Assembly: GCF_037038585.1 (NCBI RefSeq)
Contig: NW_027288510.1
Span: 873,001 to 937,000 of the forward strand
Reading direction: 5' to 3'
From: Patagioenas fasciata
Taxonomy: Eukaryota; Chordata; Aves; Columbiformes; Columbidae
Length of the DNA: 64,000 nucleotides
Positions 1 to 8,067 of this stretch are shown here, one piece after another. The notes beneath the pieces were generated by a model, which saw nothing but the letters and a program-made list of their open reading frames with translations, was not told where the DNA came from and did not search any database. Every line of letters starts with the position of its first letter. Position 1 is the first letter of the stretch. The position numbers were made by a program, and so were the translations under genes.

Positions 1-3000
1 GACATCCTGGGGACCCCCATTGTCCCCAGGGCCCATTGTGACATTCAGGGGACAGCCTTTGTCCCAAGGGCCCGTTGTGACACCGTTGGGACCCCTGTTG
101 TCCCCAGAGCCCATTGTGACATCCTGGAAACCCCCTTTGTGCCCAGGGCACATTGTGACCTCCCAGGACCCCACTTTGTCCCCAGGGCCCATTGTGACAT
201 CCTCGGGACGCCCCTGGTCCCCAGAGCCCGTTGTGACATCCTGGGGACTCCCCTCTGTCCCCTGGGCCCATTGTGACACCGTGGGGACCCCCTTTGTCCC
301 CAGGGCCCATTGTGACATTTAGGGACCTCCCAGTTGTGCCCAGGGCTCATTGTGACATCCCAAGACCCCCCATTGTCCCCAGGGCCCATTGTGACGTCCC
401 AGGACCCCCCGTCATCCCCAGGGCCCATTGTGACAGGGTGGGGACTCCCTTTGTCCTCAGGGGCCATTGTGATGTCCCAGGATCCCCGTTTGTCCCCAGG
501 GCCCATTGTGACATCTCAGGACACCCCAATTGTTTCCAGGGCCCATTGTGACATCCTGGGGACCGCCCAGTTGTCCCCAGGGCCCATTGTGGCATCCTGG
601 GTACCCCTTTTATCCCCAGGGCCCATTGTGACATCCTGGGGACTCCCCTTGTCACTGGGGACCCATTGTGACACCATGGGGACCACCCCTTTCTCCCCAG
701 TGCCCATTGTGACATCCTGGGGACCCCTTTGTCCCCAGGGCCCATTGTGACATCCCAGGACCCCCCTTTGTCACCAGGGCCCATTGTGACGTCCCAGGAC
801 CCCTCTTTGTCCCCAGGGCCCATTGTGACATCCCCGGACCCCTCATTGTCCCCAGAACCCATTGTGACATCCTGGGGACCCCCCTTGTCACTGGGGACCC
901 ATTGTATACACCATGGGGACCCCCATTGTCCCCAGGGCCCATTGTGACATCCTGGGGACCCCCCCTTGTCACTGGTGACCCATTGTGACACCATGGGGGC
1001 CCCGTTTGTCCCCAGGGCTCATTGTGACATCCCAGGACCCCCCATTGTCCCAAGGACCCATTGTGACATATCAGGACCCCACTTGTCACTGGGGACCCAT
1101 TGTGACACCATAGGGACCCCCGTTTGTCCCCAGGGCTCATTGTGACATCCCAGGACCTCCCATTGTCCCCAGGGCCCATTGTGACATCATGGGGACCGCC
1201 TTGTCCCTCTGGCCCGTTGTGGCACCGTGGGGACCTCCTTTGTCCCCAGGGCCCATTGTGACACCATGGGGACCCCTTTTGTCACTGTGGTCCAATGTGA
1301 CATCCCAGGACCACACTTTGTACCCAAGGCCCATTGTGACACCGTGGGGACCCCCCTTGTCACCAAAGCCCATTGTGACATCCTGGGGACCCCCTTGTTC
1401 CCCAGGGCCCACTGTGATGTCCCAGGACCCCCCCTTGTCCCCAGAGCCCATTGTGACATCCTGGGGACCCCCTTGTTCCCCAGGGCCCACTGTGATGTCC
1501 CAGGACCCCCCCTTGTCCCCAGAGCCCATTGTGACATCCTGGGGACGCCCTTTTCCCCAGGACCCATTGTGGCACCATTGGGACCCCCTTTGTCACTGGG
1601 GCCCATTGTGACTTCCCAGGACCTCACTTTGTCCCCAGGGCCCATTGTGACTTCCGGGGGACCCCCTTTGTCACCAGGGCCCATTGTGAGGTCCCAGGAC
1701 CCCTCCTTGTCCCCAGGGCCCATTGTGACGTCCCCGGACCCCCCATTGTTCCCAGACCCATTGTGACATCCTGGGGACCCCCTTTGTCCCAAGGGCCCAT
1801 TGTGACATCACAGGACCCCCTTTGTCCCCAGGACCCATTGTGACATCCTGGGCACCCCCTTTGTCCCCAGGGCCTATTGTGACAGTGTGGGGACTCCCTT
1901 TGTCCCCAGGGTCCATTGTGAAATTCTGGGGACCCCCTTTGTCCCCAGGGCCCATTGTGACATCTCAGGACCCCCCAATTGTTTCCAGGGCTTATTGTGA
2001 CATCCTGGGGACCCCCCTTTGTCCCCAAGGCCCATTGTGATAGGGTGGGGAACCCCTTTGTCTCCAGGGCCCATTGTGCCATCCTGGGGACCCCACTTTG
2101 TTCCCAGGACCCATTGTGATGTCCACAATGGCCCCGTTGTCCCAAGGGGTCATTGTGACATCCTGGGGACCTCCTTTGTCCCCAGGGCCCATTGTGACGT
2201 CCCAGGACCCTCCATTTTTCCAAGAGCCCATTGTGACATCCTGGCGACCCCGCTTTTTCCTCAGGGCCCATTGTGGCACCATGGGGAGCCCCTCTGTCTC
2301 CAGGGCCCATTGTGACATTTAGGGGACTCCTCTTTGTCCCCAGGGCCCATTGTGACATCCCAGGATCCCCCAATTGTCCCCAGGGCCCATTGTGACATCC
2401 TCGGGACCCCCCTTTGTCCCCAGGGCCCATTGTGACACCGTGGGTACCCTGCTTGTCCCCAGGGCTCATTGTGACATCCTGGGGACCCCCCGTTGTCCCA
2501 GGTCCCATTGTGACATCCCAGGACCCCCCTTTTTCCCCAGGGCCCATTGTGACTTCCTGGGGACCCCCTTTGTCCCCAGGGCCCATTTTGGCACCATAGG
2601 GACGCCCTTTGTCACTGGGGCCCATTGTGACATCCCAGGACACCCCTCGTCTCCAGGGCCCATTGTGATATTCAGGGAACTGCTATTTGTCCCCAGGGTC
2701 CATTGTGACATCCCAGGACACCCCCTTGTCCCCAGGGCCCTTTGTGACATTCAGGGGACCCCTCTTTGTCCCCAGGGCCCGTTGTTGCATCCTCAGGTCC
2801 CCCCTTGTCCCCAGGGCCCATTTTGACATTCAGGAGAGCCCTCTTTGTCCCCAGGGCCTGTTGTGACATCCTGGGTCCCCCTTTGTCACTGGGGCCCATT
2901 GTTACATCCCAGGACCCCCCTTTGTCTGCAGGTCCCATTGTGACATTCAGGGGACCCCACTTTGTCCCCAGGGCCCACTGTGACGTCCTAGGACCTCCCT

Positions 3001-4104
3001 TTGTCCCCAGGGCCCATTGTGACACCGTGGGGACCCCCTGTTTTCCCCAGGACCCATTGTGACATCTGGTGGACCCCCTTGTCCCCAGGGCCCATTGTGG
3101 AACCGTGCGGACCCTCCTTGTCACTAGGGCCCATTGTGACACCATGGGGACCACCCCTTTCTCCCCAGTGCCCATTGTGACATCCTGGGGACCCCACTTA
3201 TCCCCAGAGCCCATTATCACATCCTTGGGACCCCTGTGTCCCCAGAGCCCATTGTGACATCCTGGGGAGCCCCCTTTGTCCCCAGAACCCATTATCACAT
3301 CCTGGGGACCCCTGTGTCCCCAGGGCCCATTGTGACGTCCCAGGAACCCCCATTGTCCTCAGGGTGCATTGTGACATTCAGGGGACCCCCATTTGTCCCC
3401 AGGGCCTATTGTGACATCCTGGGGAGTCCCCTTTGTCCCCAGGGCCCATTGTGACACCATGGGGAACCCCCTTTGTCCCCAGTGCCCATTGTGACATCCT
3501 GGGTACCCCTATGTCCCCAGGGCCCATTGTGACATCCCAGGACCCCCCCTTGTCCTCAGGGCCCATTGTGACATCCTGGGGAGTCCCCTTTGTCCCCAGG
3601 GTCCATTGTGACATCCCAGGACCCCCCTTTTTCCCCAGGGCCCATTGTGACACCATGGGGAACCCCCTTGTCACTGGGGACGCATTGTGACACAATGGGG
3701 ACCCCCCCTTTGTCTCAGGTGCCCATTGTGACATCCTGGGGACCCCCTTTATCCCCAGGACCCATTGTGACGTCCCAGGACCCTCCATAGTCCCCAGAGC
3801 CCATTGTGACATCCTGGGGTCCCCCCTTTCCCCCAGGGCCCATTGTGACATCCTGGGGACTCCTCTGTGTCCCCTGGGCCCATTATGACATCCTGGGCAC
3901 CCCGTTTGTCCCCAGGGCCCATTGTGACATCCCAGGGCCCCACTTTGTCCCCAGGGCCCATTGTTACAGGGTGGGACCCCCCTTGTCCCCAGGGCCCATT
4001 GTGACATCCTGGTGACTCCCTTTGTCCCCAGGGCCCATTGTGGCACCATGGGGACCCCCTTTGTCACTGGGGCCCATTGTGACATCCCAGGACCCCACTT
4101 TGTC
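1..4104 (+). repeat. 39-40-bp minisatellite array, forward orientation (left block)
   Basis: About 105 head-to-tail copies of a 39-40-bp unit run without interruption from the window start to 4104, where a unit stops after ACTTTGTC. The core is GGGCCCATTGTGACATCC, followed by a variable GGGGAC...GTCCCCA segment. Two unit classes alternate irregularly, CATCCTGGGGAC and CATCCCAGGAC. Variants such as GTCACTGGGG and ACACCATGGGG mark individual units. The consensus unit holds a perfect 9-bp inverted repeat, CCTGGGGAC/GTCCCCAGG. Because 39 is divisible by 3, stop-poor frames with a 13-residue repeat (such as SPGPIVTSWGPPL) run through it. These start at TTG and shift frame at every 40-bp unit, so I treat the block as non-coding. 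I do not recognise the repeat as a named satellite family. Confidence 0.97.
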
Positions 4105-4293
4105 TTAGAAGGTCACTGATCGGACTACTGGTACATCCTGACTCTGCTTTCTCAATAAACATTGAAGAACACCTGGGGTTTGTTTGCTCCAAGGGAAAAC
4201 TTCCCTGCCACGGTTCCTGGTTCCCGGTCCTGTTTCCCGGTCCGGTTTGGCTTCGCTATCAGAACAGCTGCTGCCTCCACAGCCGCGCTCAAA
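4105..4293 (+). other. Left copy of a ~190-bp unique element with a poly(A) signal
   Basis: Non-repetitive sequence starting exactly where the minisatellite stops. It contains AATAAA, a GT-rich tract after it, then GGAAAACTTCCC and a run of GGTTCCCGGTCC-like words. The architecture resembles either the 3' end of a transcription unit or the R-U5 part of a retroviral-type LTR. I cannot see a convincing LTR terminus or primer-binding site, so neither is assigned. It is flanked on the inner side by a 15-bp match to the minisatellite (4297-4311). The same element lies inverted at 7879-8067. Confidence 0.7.
4154..4159 (+). terminator. Poly(A) signal AATAAA, left arm
   Basis: AATAAA is followed 15 bases later by the GT-rich stretch GGGGTTTGTTTG (4175-4186), with a CA dinucleotide between that could serve as cleavage site. 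This is the canonical spacing of a vertebrate polyadenylation site. It would end transcripts that come rightward out of the 39-bp array. Use of the site is inference. Confidence 0.55.
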
Positions 4294-4314
4294 GTCCCCG
4301 TTGTGACACCGGGA
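4294..4314 (+). repeat. Isolated 39-bp-satellite fragment
   Basis: CCCGTTGTGACACCG (4297-4311) is identical to 71-85 inside the array, but here it is a single orphan fragment 190 bp beyond the array edge. It either marks the far side of an insertion into the array or is the single-copy seed from which the satellite was amplified. The mirror copy is at 7858-7878. Confidence 0.55.
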
Positions 4315-4382
4315 TGGCGGGAGAAGGGGGGTGGCGGGGGCGGCAGCGGCGGCGATTGGGGGGGGGCAGTCGGGGCTGGGCG
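4315..4382. other. G-rich linker, left arm
   Basis: Very G-rich sequence with several runs of three or more G (for example GGGGGG at 4325-4330 and a nine-G run near 4360-4368), so it is quadruplex-prone on the + strand. It joins the poly(A) element to the 68-bp VNTR. A short ATG frame (from 4314) runs through it into the VNTR, but there is no supporting evidence for coding. Confidence 0.5.
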
Positions 4383-4600
4383 GACAAGCGGCGGCTGCTG
4401 CGGCTCCTCAGGCAGCGACAGCAGCAGCGATCGGGGGGACGTGGGGGGCGGACAAGCGGCGGCTGCTGCGGCTCCTCAGGCAGCGACAGCAGCAGCGATC
4501 GGGGGGACGTGGGGGGCGGACAAGCGGCGGCTGCTGCGGCTCCTCAGGCAGCGACAGCAGCAGCGATCGGGGGGACGTGGGGGGCGGACAAGCGGCGGCT
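4383..4600 (+). repeat. 68-bp VNTR, left arm: three full copies plus a partial copy
   Basis: The motif GACAAGCGGCGG starts at 4383, 4451, 4519 and 4587, an exact 68-bp period, with the fourth copy cut off after 14 bases. Each unit carries GCAGCGACAGCAGCAGCGAT and GGGGGGACGTGGGG. Since 68 is not divisible by 3, each reading frame passes through all three frames in turn and repeats every 204 bp, giving Ala/Gly/Arg/Gln-rich low-complexity peptides. That argues against a translated product. The partner array at 7381-7789 has six copies. Confidence 0.93.
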
Positions 4601-4857
4601 CCTCCGGCCGCGGCCAGGACGTGGCTTCGCCGGCACCGGGGCCCGAGACCGCGCGCTGTGGGGCTGCGGGGCGGGTGTGGGGCCGGGGGTCTCCGGGGGT
4701 CCCGCAGCGGCCGCTGTGGGGCGGGATGGGGCGGCTGTGGAATTACCTGTGGGGCACTCATGGGGCTGCTGTAGGGGCTCTTAAGAGGCATGTCTGGAGC
4801 ACTTATGGGGCGACTATGGGGCAGGTGCTGGGCTGCTACAGCGGGACCTGTGGGGCA
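4601..4857. other. GC-rich inner tail of the left palindrome arm
   Basis: Begins CCTCCGGCCGCGGCC and becomes a loose repeat of ATGGGGC/TGTGGGGC words (for example CTATGGGGCAGG near 4815-4826). It is matched base for base by the reverse complement of 7111-7366, except for a missing C in the right copy (GGGGCTCTTAAG here, GGGGTCTTAAG there) and one A/G substitution. Inverted identity stops after TGTGGGGCA at 4857. No gene is seen. Confidence 0.75.
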
Positions 4858-5107
4858 GCCATAGGGCTGCTATGGGGTTGGTTATGGGTCACAGATGGGA
4901 GGGGGCAGCTGGGTGTGGCCCCGCCTACATGGGGTGGGGTCAGTGCCGAGGGGCGGGTACTGAGAGGGCACGCCCACGGGGAGCCCCTCGGGGGGGCGGA
5001 GCCTCTGTGTCACGCCCCATGGGAGGTGGTCTGGGGGCGGGCATTCTCTGGGGCACGCCCCCATGGGAGGAGCCTCTTGGGGTAGGGAGAGGGTGCGGTC
5101 AACATGG
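4858..5107. other. GC-rich start of the unique spacer, short direct repeats
   Basis: First part of the single-copy spacer between the palindrome arms. It continues the TATGGGG-type words to about 4890, then holds two close copies of CACGCCCC(C)ATGGGAGG (starting near 5011 and 5054) and GC-box-like GGGGGCGG words. Open frames here are short and of biased composition, so no gene is assigned. Confidence 0.55.
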
Positions 5108-5338
5108 CACGGCCCCAAGGGGGCGTGGCTTAGCTCGGGAAGAGGTGGAGCCGAGAAGGGGCTGCCCGACCCGGCTCTCCAGGCGGCTCTGAGACGGAGC
5201 GGAGCGGGCCGGGCGGGGCCGGGCCGGGCACTCCCCGGGGCCTCGCAGAAACAGCGGCGCAGCGAGTCCGCTCCGGGCTCCAACGGTGCGCGCACGTGGC
5301 CGCCGAGAGCGCCCCGTGCACCTCGCAGCGCCCATTTC

Positions 5339-5350
5339 TGCGCATGCGCA
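5339..5350. promoter_or_regulatory. NRF1-type site TGCGCATGCGCA
   Basis: A 12-bp palindrome matching the NRF1 consensus YGCGCAYGCGCR at every position. It overlaps ATTGG (5350-5354), a possible inverted CCAAT element. NRF1 sites are strongly associated with vertebrate CpG-island promoters. Confidence 0.5.
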
Positions 5351-5414
5351 TTGGGAAGCCCTCGAGACAACCCTTCCCCCGCGGCCCGCCCCTTCTCTTC
5401 CCTCTCCGCAATCT

Positions 5415-5422
5415 GATTGGCC
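5415..5422 (-). promoter_or_regulatory. Inverted CCAAT box
   Basis: GATTGGCC, with the ATTGG core at 5416-5420, is a standard NF-Y type inverted CCAAT. It lies 65 bp from the NRF1-type site, at the edge of the CpG island. Confidence 0.4.
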
Positions 5423-5485
5423 AGCTAAGCACGTCAATTTCCATTCTCTCCGCCTATCATCACCCGTCCCCGTTTGCCCCGCGCT

Positions 5486-6110
5486 GCGCTCTGATCCAGT
5501 GTCTATTTACACTTAAATACATTTAAACTTCCATTTTAACACTCAGGTATCTTTTCAAATTTACAGATTTTGACATATTTACAATTATATATATTTAGAC
5601 TGGGATATCGATTTACATTTATTAATAAATTAAAGGTATGTATACGGGTGTGAGTGGATATATATAGATGATATTTATTACCTATTTAGACTATCTAACA
5701 CGTAGTAATTATACATAGCTCTGCCTACTCACACTTTTTTCTATTTTAAGTTCCTATCTAGATTTTTTTTTCTTTTTCAAGTCCTTCACTTTTTAATCTA
5801 CAAATAGAGAAGATGTTTGTATTCTTAAAACCATCAACAGAAATTTTTTACATTCTAAAATCCTTTATATAACAGAGTAGAAAAGGGGTTTTATTTTAAA
5901 ATCATTTTATATCTACATGAATACCATTCTGCAATATATAAATACAAACGACAGACTTCTCTCTGTTTGAAATTCTCACGCTCATATTTACAGGGTTTAA
6001 TAAGTTTTATCCTCCCCCAGGAATTTTCAGGCATTTTTGGACTGTGACCCCCTCTTTTCAGGGGGACTCCCTTTTGAGCCCCACATTGTGGGGGATTTGA
6101 GGGATTTTCT
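5486..6110. other. AT-rich unique sequence, no gene seen
   Basis: About 600 bp of AT-rich, CpG-poor DNA with runs such as ATATATATTTAG and TTATTAATAAATT, in sharp contrast to everything else in the window. It holds several chance AATAAA-like words and no long open frame. At 6079-6093 there is a perfect 15-bp palindrome CCCCACATTGTGGGG. TTTTCTTGCAG near 6105-6115 resembles a splice acceptor but has no identifiable exon behind it. It could be intergenic or intronic sequence. Confidence 0.6.
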
Positions 6111-6133
6111 TGCAGTCAGTGAACATTGTATGG

Positions 6134-6151
6134 AACTGAACTGAACTGAAC
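6134..6151. repeat. Short AACTG microsatellite
   Basis: Three and a half perfect copies of the pentanucleotide AACTG. Too short to be informative. Confidence 0.8.
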
Positions 6152-6349
6152 AGGGCTCTGAGGCCTCTGTGTCCTGCAAGAGAGCAGGAGAGCAGGAGTG
6201 GAGCAGCCCCCGTGTCTACGTGACTGTACAGCCTTCTTCAGTGTTGGAACCGAGCTGCTTCGCCTTCTGTTTGTCCACGTGCACACACACCATTCCTCGC
6301 TGGAAAACAGGCAGAAACCTTTCCACACGCACCCAGGTCTGTGCACCCA

Positions 6350-6560
6350 GGCCTTGTCTATTCCTGTCGGGTTTGCTGGGCTCTGTCAGGCTCCTCTGGC
6401 TCTGTCGTGCTGTGACAGCCTCTGTCAGGCCCTGCCAGACTCCACTGTTCGCTGTCAGGCGCTGTCGGGATTTGTCGGCCCCTGTTGAGTTCTATCAGGC
6501 TCTGTCAAGCCCTGTTGGGCTCTGTCGCGCTTTGTCAGGCTCTGCCTGGCTTTATCATGT
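6350..6560 (+). repeat. Degenerate 10-bp repeat related to the 20-bp satellite
   Basis: About 20 consecutive 10-bp modules of the type YYTGTCRGGC, for example TCTGTCAGGC, GCTGTCGGGA and CCTGTTGGGC, with only small phase slips near the start. Its first part, CCTGTCGGGTTTGCTGGGCT (6363-6382), differs by one missing C from the 20-bp satellite that fills 25021-64000. Later modules are far more diverged from each other than any in the main array. Orientation matches 44468-64000. I read it as an old relic or founder block of that satellite. The open frame across it reads like a worn version of the satellite peptide (PVGLCRALSGS). Confidence 0.8.
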
Positions 6561-6906
6561 TCCATAAGTGCTCCAAAAACTGGATGCTCTTGCGATGCTT
6601 GTATTCACACAATTATCGCGTATTCATTACAATTTGGGGGAATTTTTAGCATCAAACGCATCTATAGTAAGAAAAAATGTCATAAACCTAGGGTTAGACT
6701 GAGGTTAATAATTTCATGGTCTTTGCTGCCATCTAGCGTCCGTTAAGAGAATGCACAGAACACACATTCGGAGGTGCCTGCAGGTTTGTGCCTGTTCTTG
6801 GACGAACCTGTGCGCGAAAGCCTTAGTGCCTATAAACGTTGGTCTGTCCACATGTGAGTGCCTTGATGTCAGCTCCATTTATGCTAAAGCTGGAGCATCA
6901 TCGTTC
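6561..6906. other. Unique spacer sequence, no gene seen
   Basis: Single-copy, moderately AT-rich DNA between the degenerate 10-bp repeat and the GT-rich tract. Short open frames only. Its one notable item is the CTCF-like motif at 6727-6739. Confidence 0.5.
6727..6739 (-). promoter_or_regulatory. CTCF-like core motif
   Basis: TGCCATCTAGCGT, read on the - strand as ACGCTAGATGGCA, fits 11 of 13 positions of the CTCF core CCASYAGRKGGCR. It sits in single-copy DNA inside the palindrome spacer. A single motif match is weak evidence for binding. Confidence 0.3.
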
Positions 6907-7110
6907 AGACGTGTGCGTGTGTGCAGTGTGCCAAACATCCACGCACGTGTTTACCCTCAAGCATGTCAGTACATTTCACGTACGTCTTTCTGTCAATAGA
7001 TGGGACTGGGCACGCTTGTGGAAGTGTGCGTGTGTGTGGCCACGTGTTTGCTTACACATCAGTGTGTAGCTGCGTGTGCGTGCACGCGGTGCTGGGTGCA
7101 CATACCTGGG
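6907..7110. repeat. GT/CA-rich, alternating purine-pyrimidine tract
   Basis: Imperfect alternating stretches such as CGTGTGCGTGTGTGCAGTGTG (from 6909) and GTGTGCGTGTGTGTGGCCACG (around 7024-7044), ending in GTGTGCGTGCACGCG. Alternating pyrimidine-purine DNA with CG and TG steps is prone to form Z-DNA. It directly abuts the inner end of the right palindrome arm at 7111. Confidence 0.55.
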
Positions 7111-7380
7111 TGCCCCACAGGTCCCGCTGCAGCAGCCCAGCACCTGCCCCATAGTCGCCCCATAAGTGCTCCAGACATGCCTCTTAAGACCCCTACAGCA
7201 GCCCCATGAGTGCCCCACAGGTAATTCCACAGCCGCCCCATCCCGCCCCACAGCGGCCGCTGCGGGACCCCCGGAGACCCCCGGCCCCACACCCGCCCCG
7301 CAGCCCCACAGCGCGCGGTCTCGGGCCCCGGTGCCGGCGAAGCCACGTCCTGGCCGCGGCCGGAGGAGCCGCCGCTTGTC

Positions 7381-7789
7381 CGCCCCCCACGTCCCCCCGA
7401 TCGCTGCTGCTGTCGCTGCCTGAGGAGCCGCAGCAGCCGCCGCTTGTCCGCCCCCCACGTCCCCCCGATCGCTGCTGCTGTCGCTGCCCGAGGAGCCGCA
7501 GCAGCCGCCGCTTGTCCGCCCCCCACGTCCCCCCGATCGCTGCTGCTGTCGCTGCCTGAGGAGCCGCAGCAGCCGCCGCTTGTCCGCCCCCCACGTCCCC
7601 CCGATCGCTGCTGCTGTCGCTGCCTGAGGAGCCGCAGCAGCCGCCGCTTGTCCGCCCCCCCACGTCCCCCCGATCGCTGCTGCTGTCGCTGCCTGAGGAG
7701 CCGCAGCAGCCGCCGCTTGTCCGCCCCCCACGTCCCCCCGATCGCTGCTGCTGTCGCTGCCTGAGGAGCCGCAGCAGCCGCCGCTTGTC
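7381..7789 (-). repeat. 68-bp VNTR, right arm: six full copies
   Basis: The word CGCTTGTC recurs at 7373, 7441, 7509, 7577, 7645, 7714 and 7782. That gives five 68-bp spacings and one of 69, which has an extra C in the run at 7653-7659. The unit is the reverse complement of the one at 4383-4586, with twice as many full copies. One copy carries CCCGAGGAGC where the others read CCTGAGGAGC (near 7488). Copy-number divergence between otherwise near-identical arms shows the VNTR is unstable. Confidence 0.93.
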
Positions 7790-7857
7790 CGCCCAGCCCC
7801 GACTGCCCCCCCCCAATCGCCGCCGCTGCCGCCCCCGCCACCCCCCTTCTCCCGCCA

Positions 7858-8067
7858 TCCCGGTGTCACAACGGGGACTTTGAGCGCGGCTGTGGAGGCA
7901 GCAGCTGTTCTGATAGCGAAGCCAAACCGGACCGGGAAACAGGACCGGGAACCAGGAACCGTGGCAGGGAAGTTTTCCCTTGGAGCAAACAAACCCCAGG
8001 TGTTCTTCAATGTTTATTGAGAAAGCAGAGTCAGGATGTACCAGTAGTCCGATCAGTGACCTTCTAA
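7858..8067 (-). other. Right copy of the poly(A)-signal element, with orphan satellite fragment
   Basis: Reverse complement of 4105-4314 with no length difference (coordinate sums are constant at 12172). It holds the same orphan satellite word at 7861-7875 and ends exactly at the edge of the inverted 39-bp array. See the left copy for interpretation. Confidence 0.7.
8013..8018 (-). terminator. Poly(A) signal AATAAA, right arm
   Basis: Mirror of 4154-4159, with the GT-rich element at 7986-7997 on the - strand. It would end transcripts moving leftward out of the right-hand 39-bp array, so the two arrays present matching 3'-end signals facing the spacer. Confidence 0.55.

Larger units (their letters stand above)
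400..4857 (+). repeat. Left arm of a large imperfect palindrome (partner 7111-11970)
   Basis: Read inward, this arm matches the reverse complement of 7111 to about 11970. Paired landmarks fix the alignment: 4154 with 8018, 4311 with 7861, 2118 with 9701, 2974 with 9003 and 527 with 11845. The coordinate sums (12172, 12172, 11819, 11977, 12372) differ only by unit-level insertions and deletions. The inner 750 bp are nearly identical apart from VNTR copy number, one single-base deletion and one substitution (A in GCTACAGC at 4838-4840 against G in the partner). Collinearity fades near 400; the outermost 400 bp resemble 10200-10500 instead. Such close identity implies recent origin or gene conversion between arms (inference). 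Confidence 0.88.
5108..5485. promoter_or_regulatory. CpG-island, promoter-like region
   Basis: CpG-dense single-copy sequence that ends sharply at AT-rich DNA near 5500. It contains a GC box (GGGCGGGGCC, 5211-5220), a CACGTG E-box (5293-5298), a perfect NRF1-type site (5339-5350) and an inverted CCAAT box (5416-5420). This grouping is typical of TATA-less CpG-island promoters. The direction of transcription cannot be decided from the sequence, and I find no convincing first exon on either side. That it is active is inference. Confidence 0.5.

Noticed and set aside
1624..2643. Open frames through the 39-bp minisatellite with a 13-residue repeat (GPGDKGGSWDVTM or SPGPIVTSWGPPL types)
   Set aside because: They occur in several frames on both strands, change frame at 40-bp units, and are explained by a 39-bp period divisible by 3. 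No signal peptide, splice structure or conserved domain is visible.
4105..4314. Retroviral LTR (R-U5) identification
   Set aside because: AATAAA plus a GT-rich stretch is suggestive, but I see no TG...CA termini, no primer-binding site and no internal retroviral sequence. It is kept only as an alternative reading.
4162..5085. 307-codon frame starting just after the AATAAA, mirrored at 6976-8010
   Set aside because: It starts at TTG, consists mainly of VNTR-derived Gly/Ala/Arg sequence that rotates frame every 68 bp, and the mirror copy has a different length and end. No recognisable domain.
6079..6093. Perfect 15-bp palindrome CCCCACATTGTGGGG centred at 6086, the numerical axis of the outer arms
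   Set aside because: The true spacer centre is about 5984 once the 205-bp VNTR difference is counted, so the coincidence with the outer-arm axis is accidental.
6101..6120. Splice acceptor-like TTTTCTTGCAG with an exon behind it
   Set aside because: The following sequence has no supported open frame and runs into a microsatellite and the degenerate 10-bp repeat. One acceptor-like word is common by chance.
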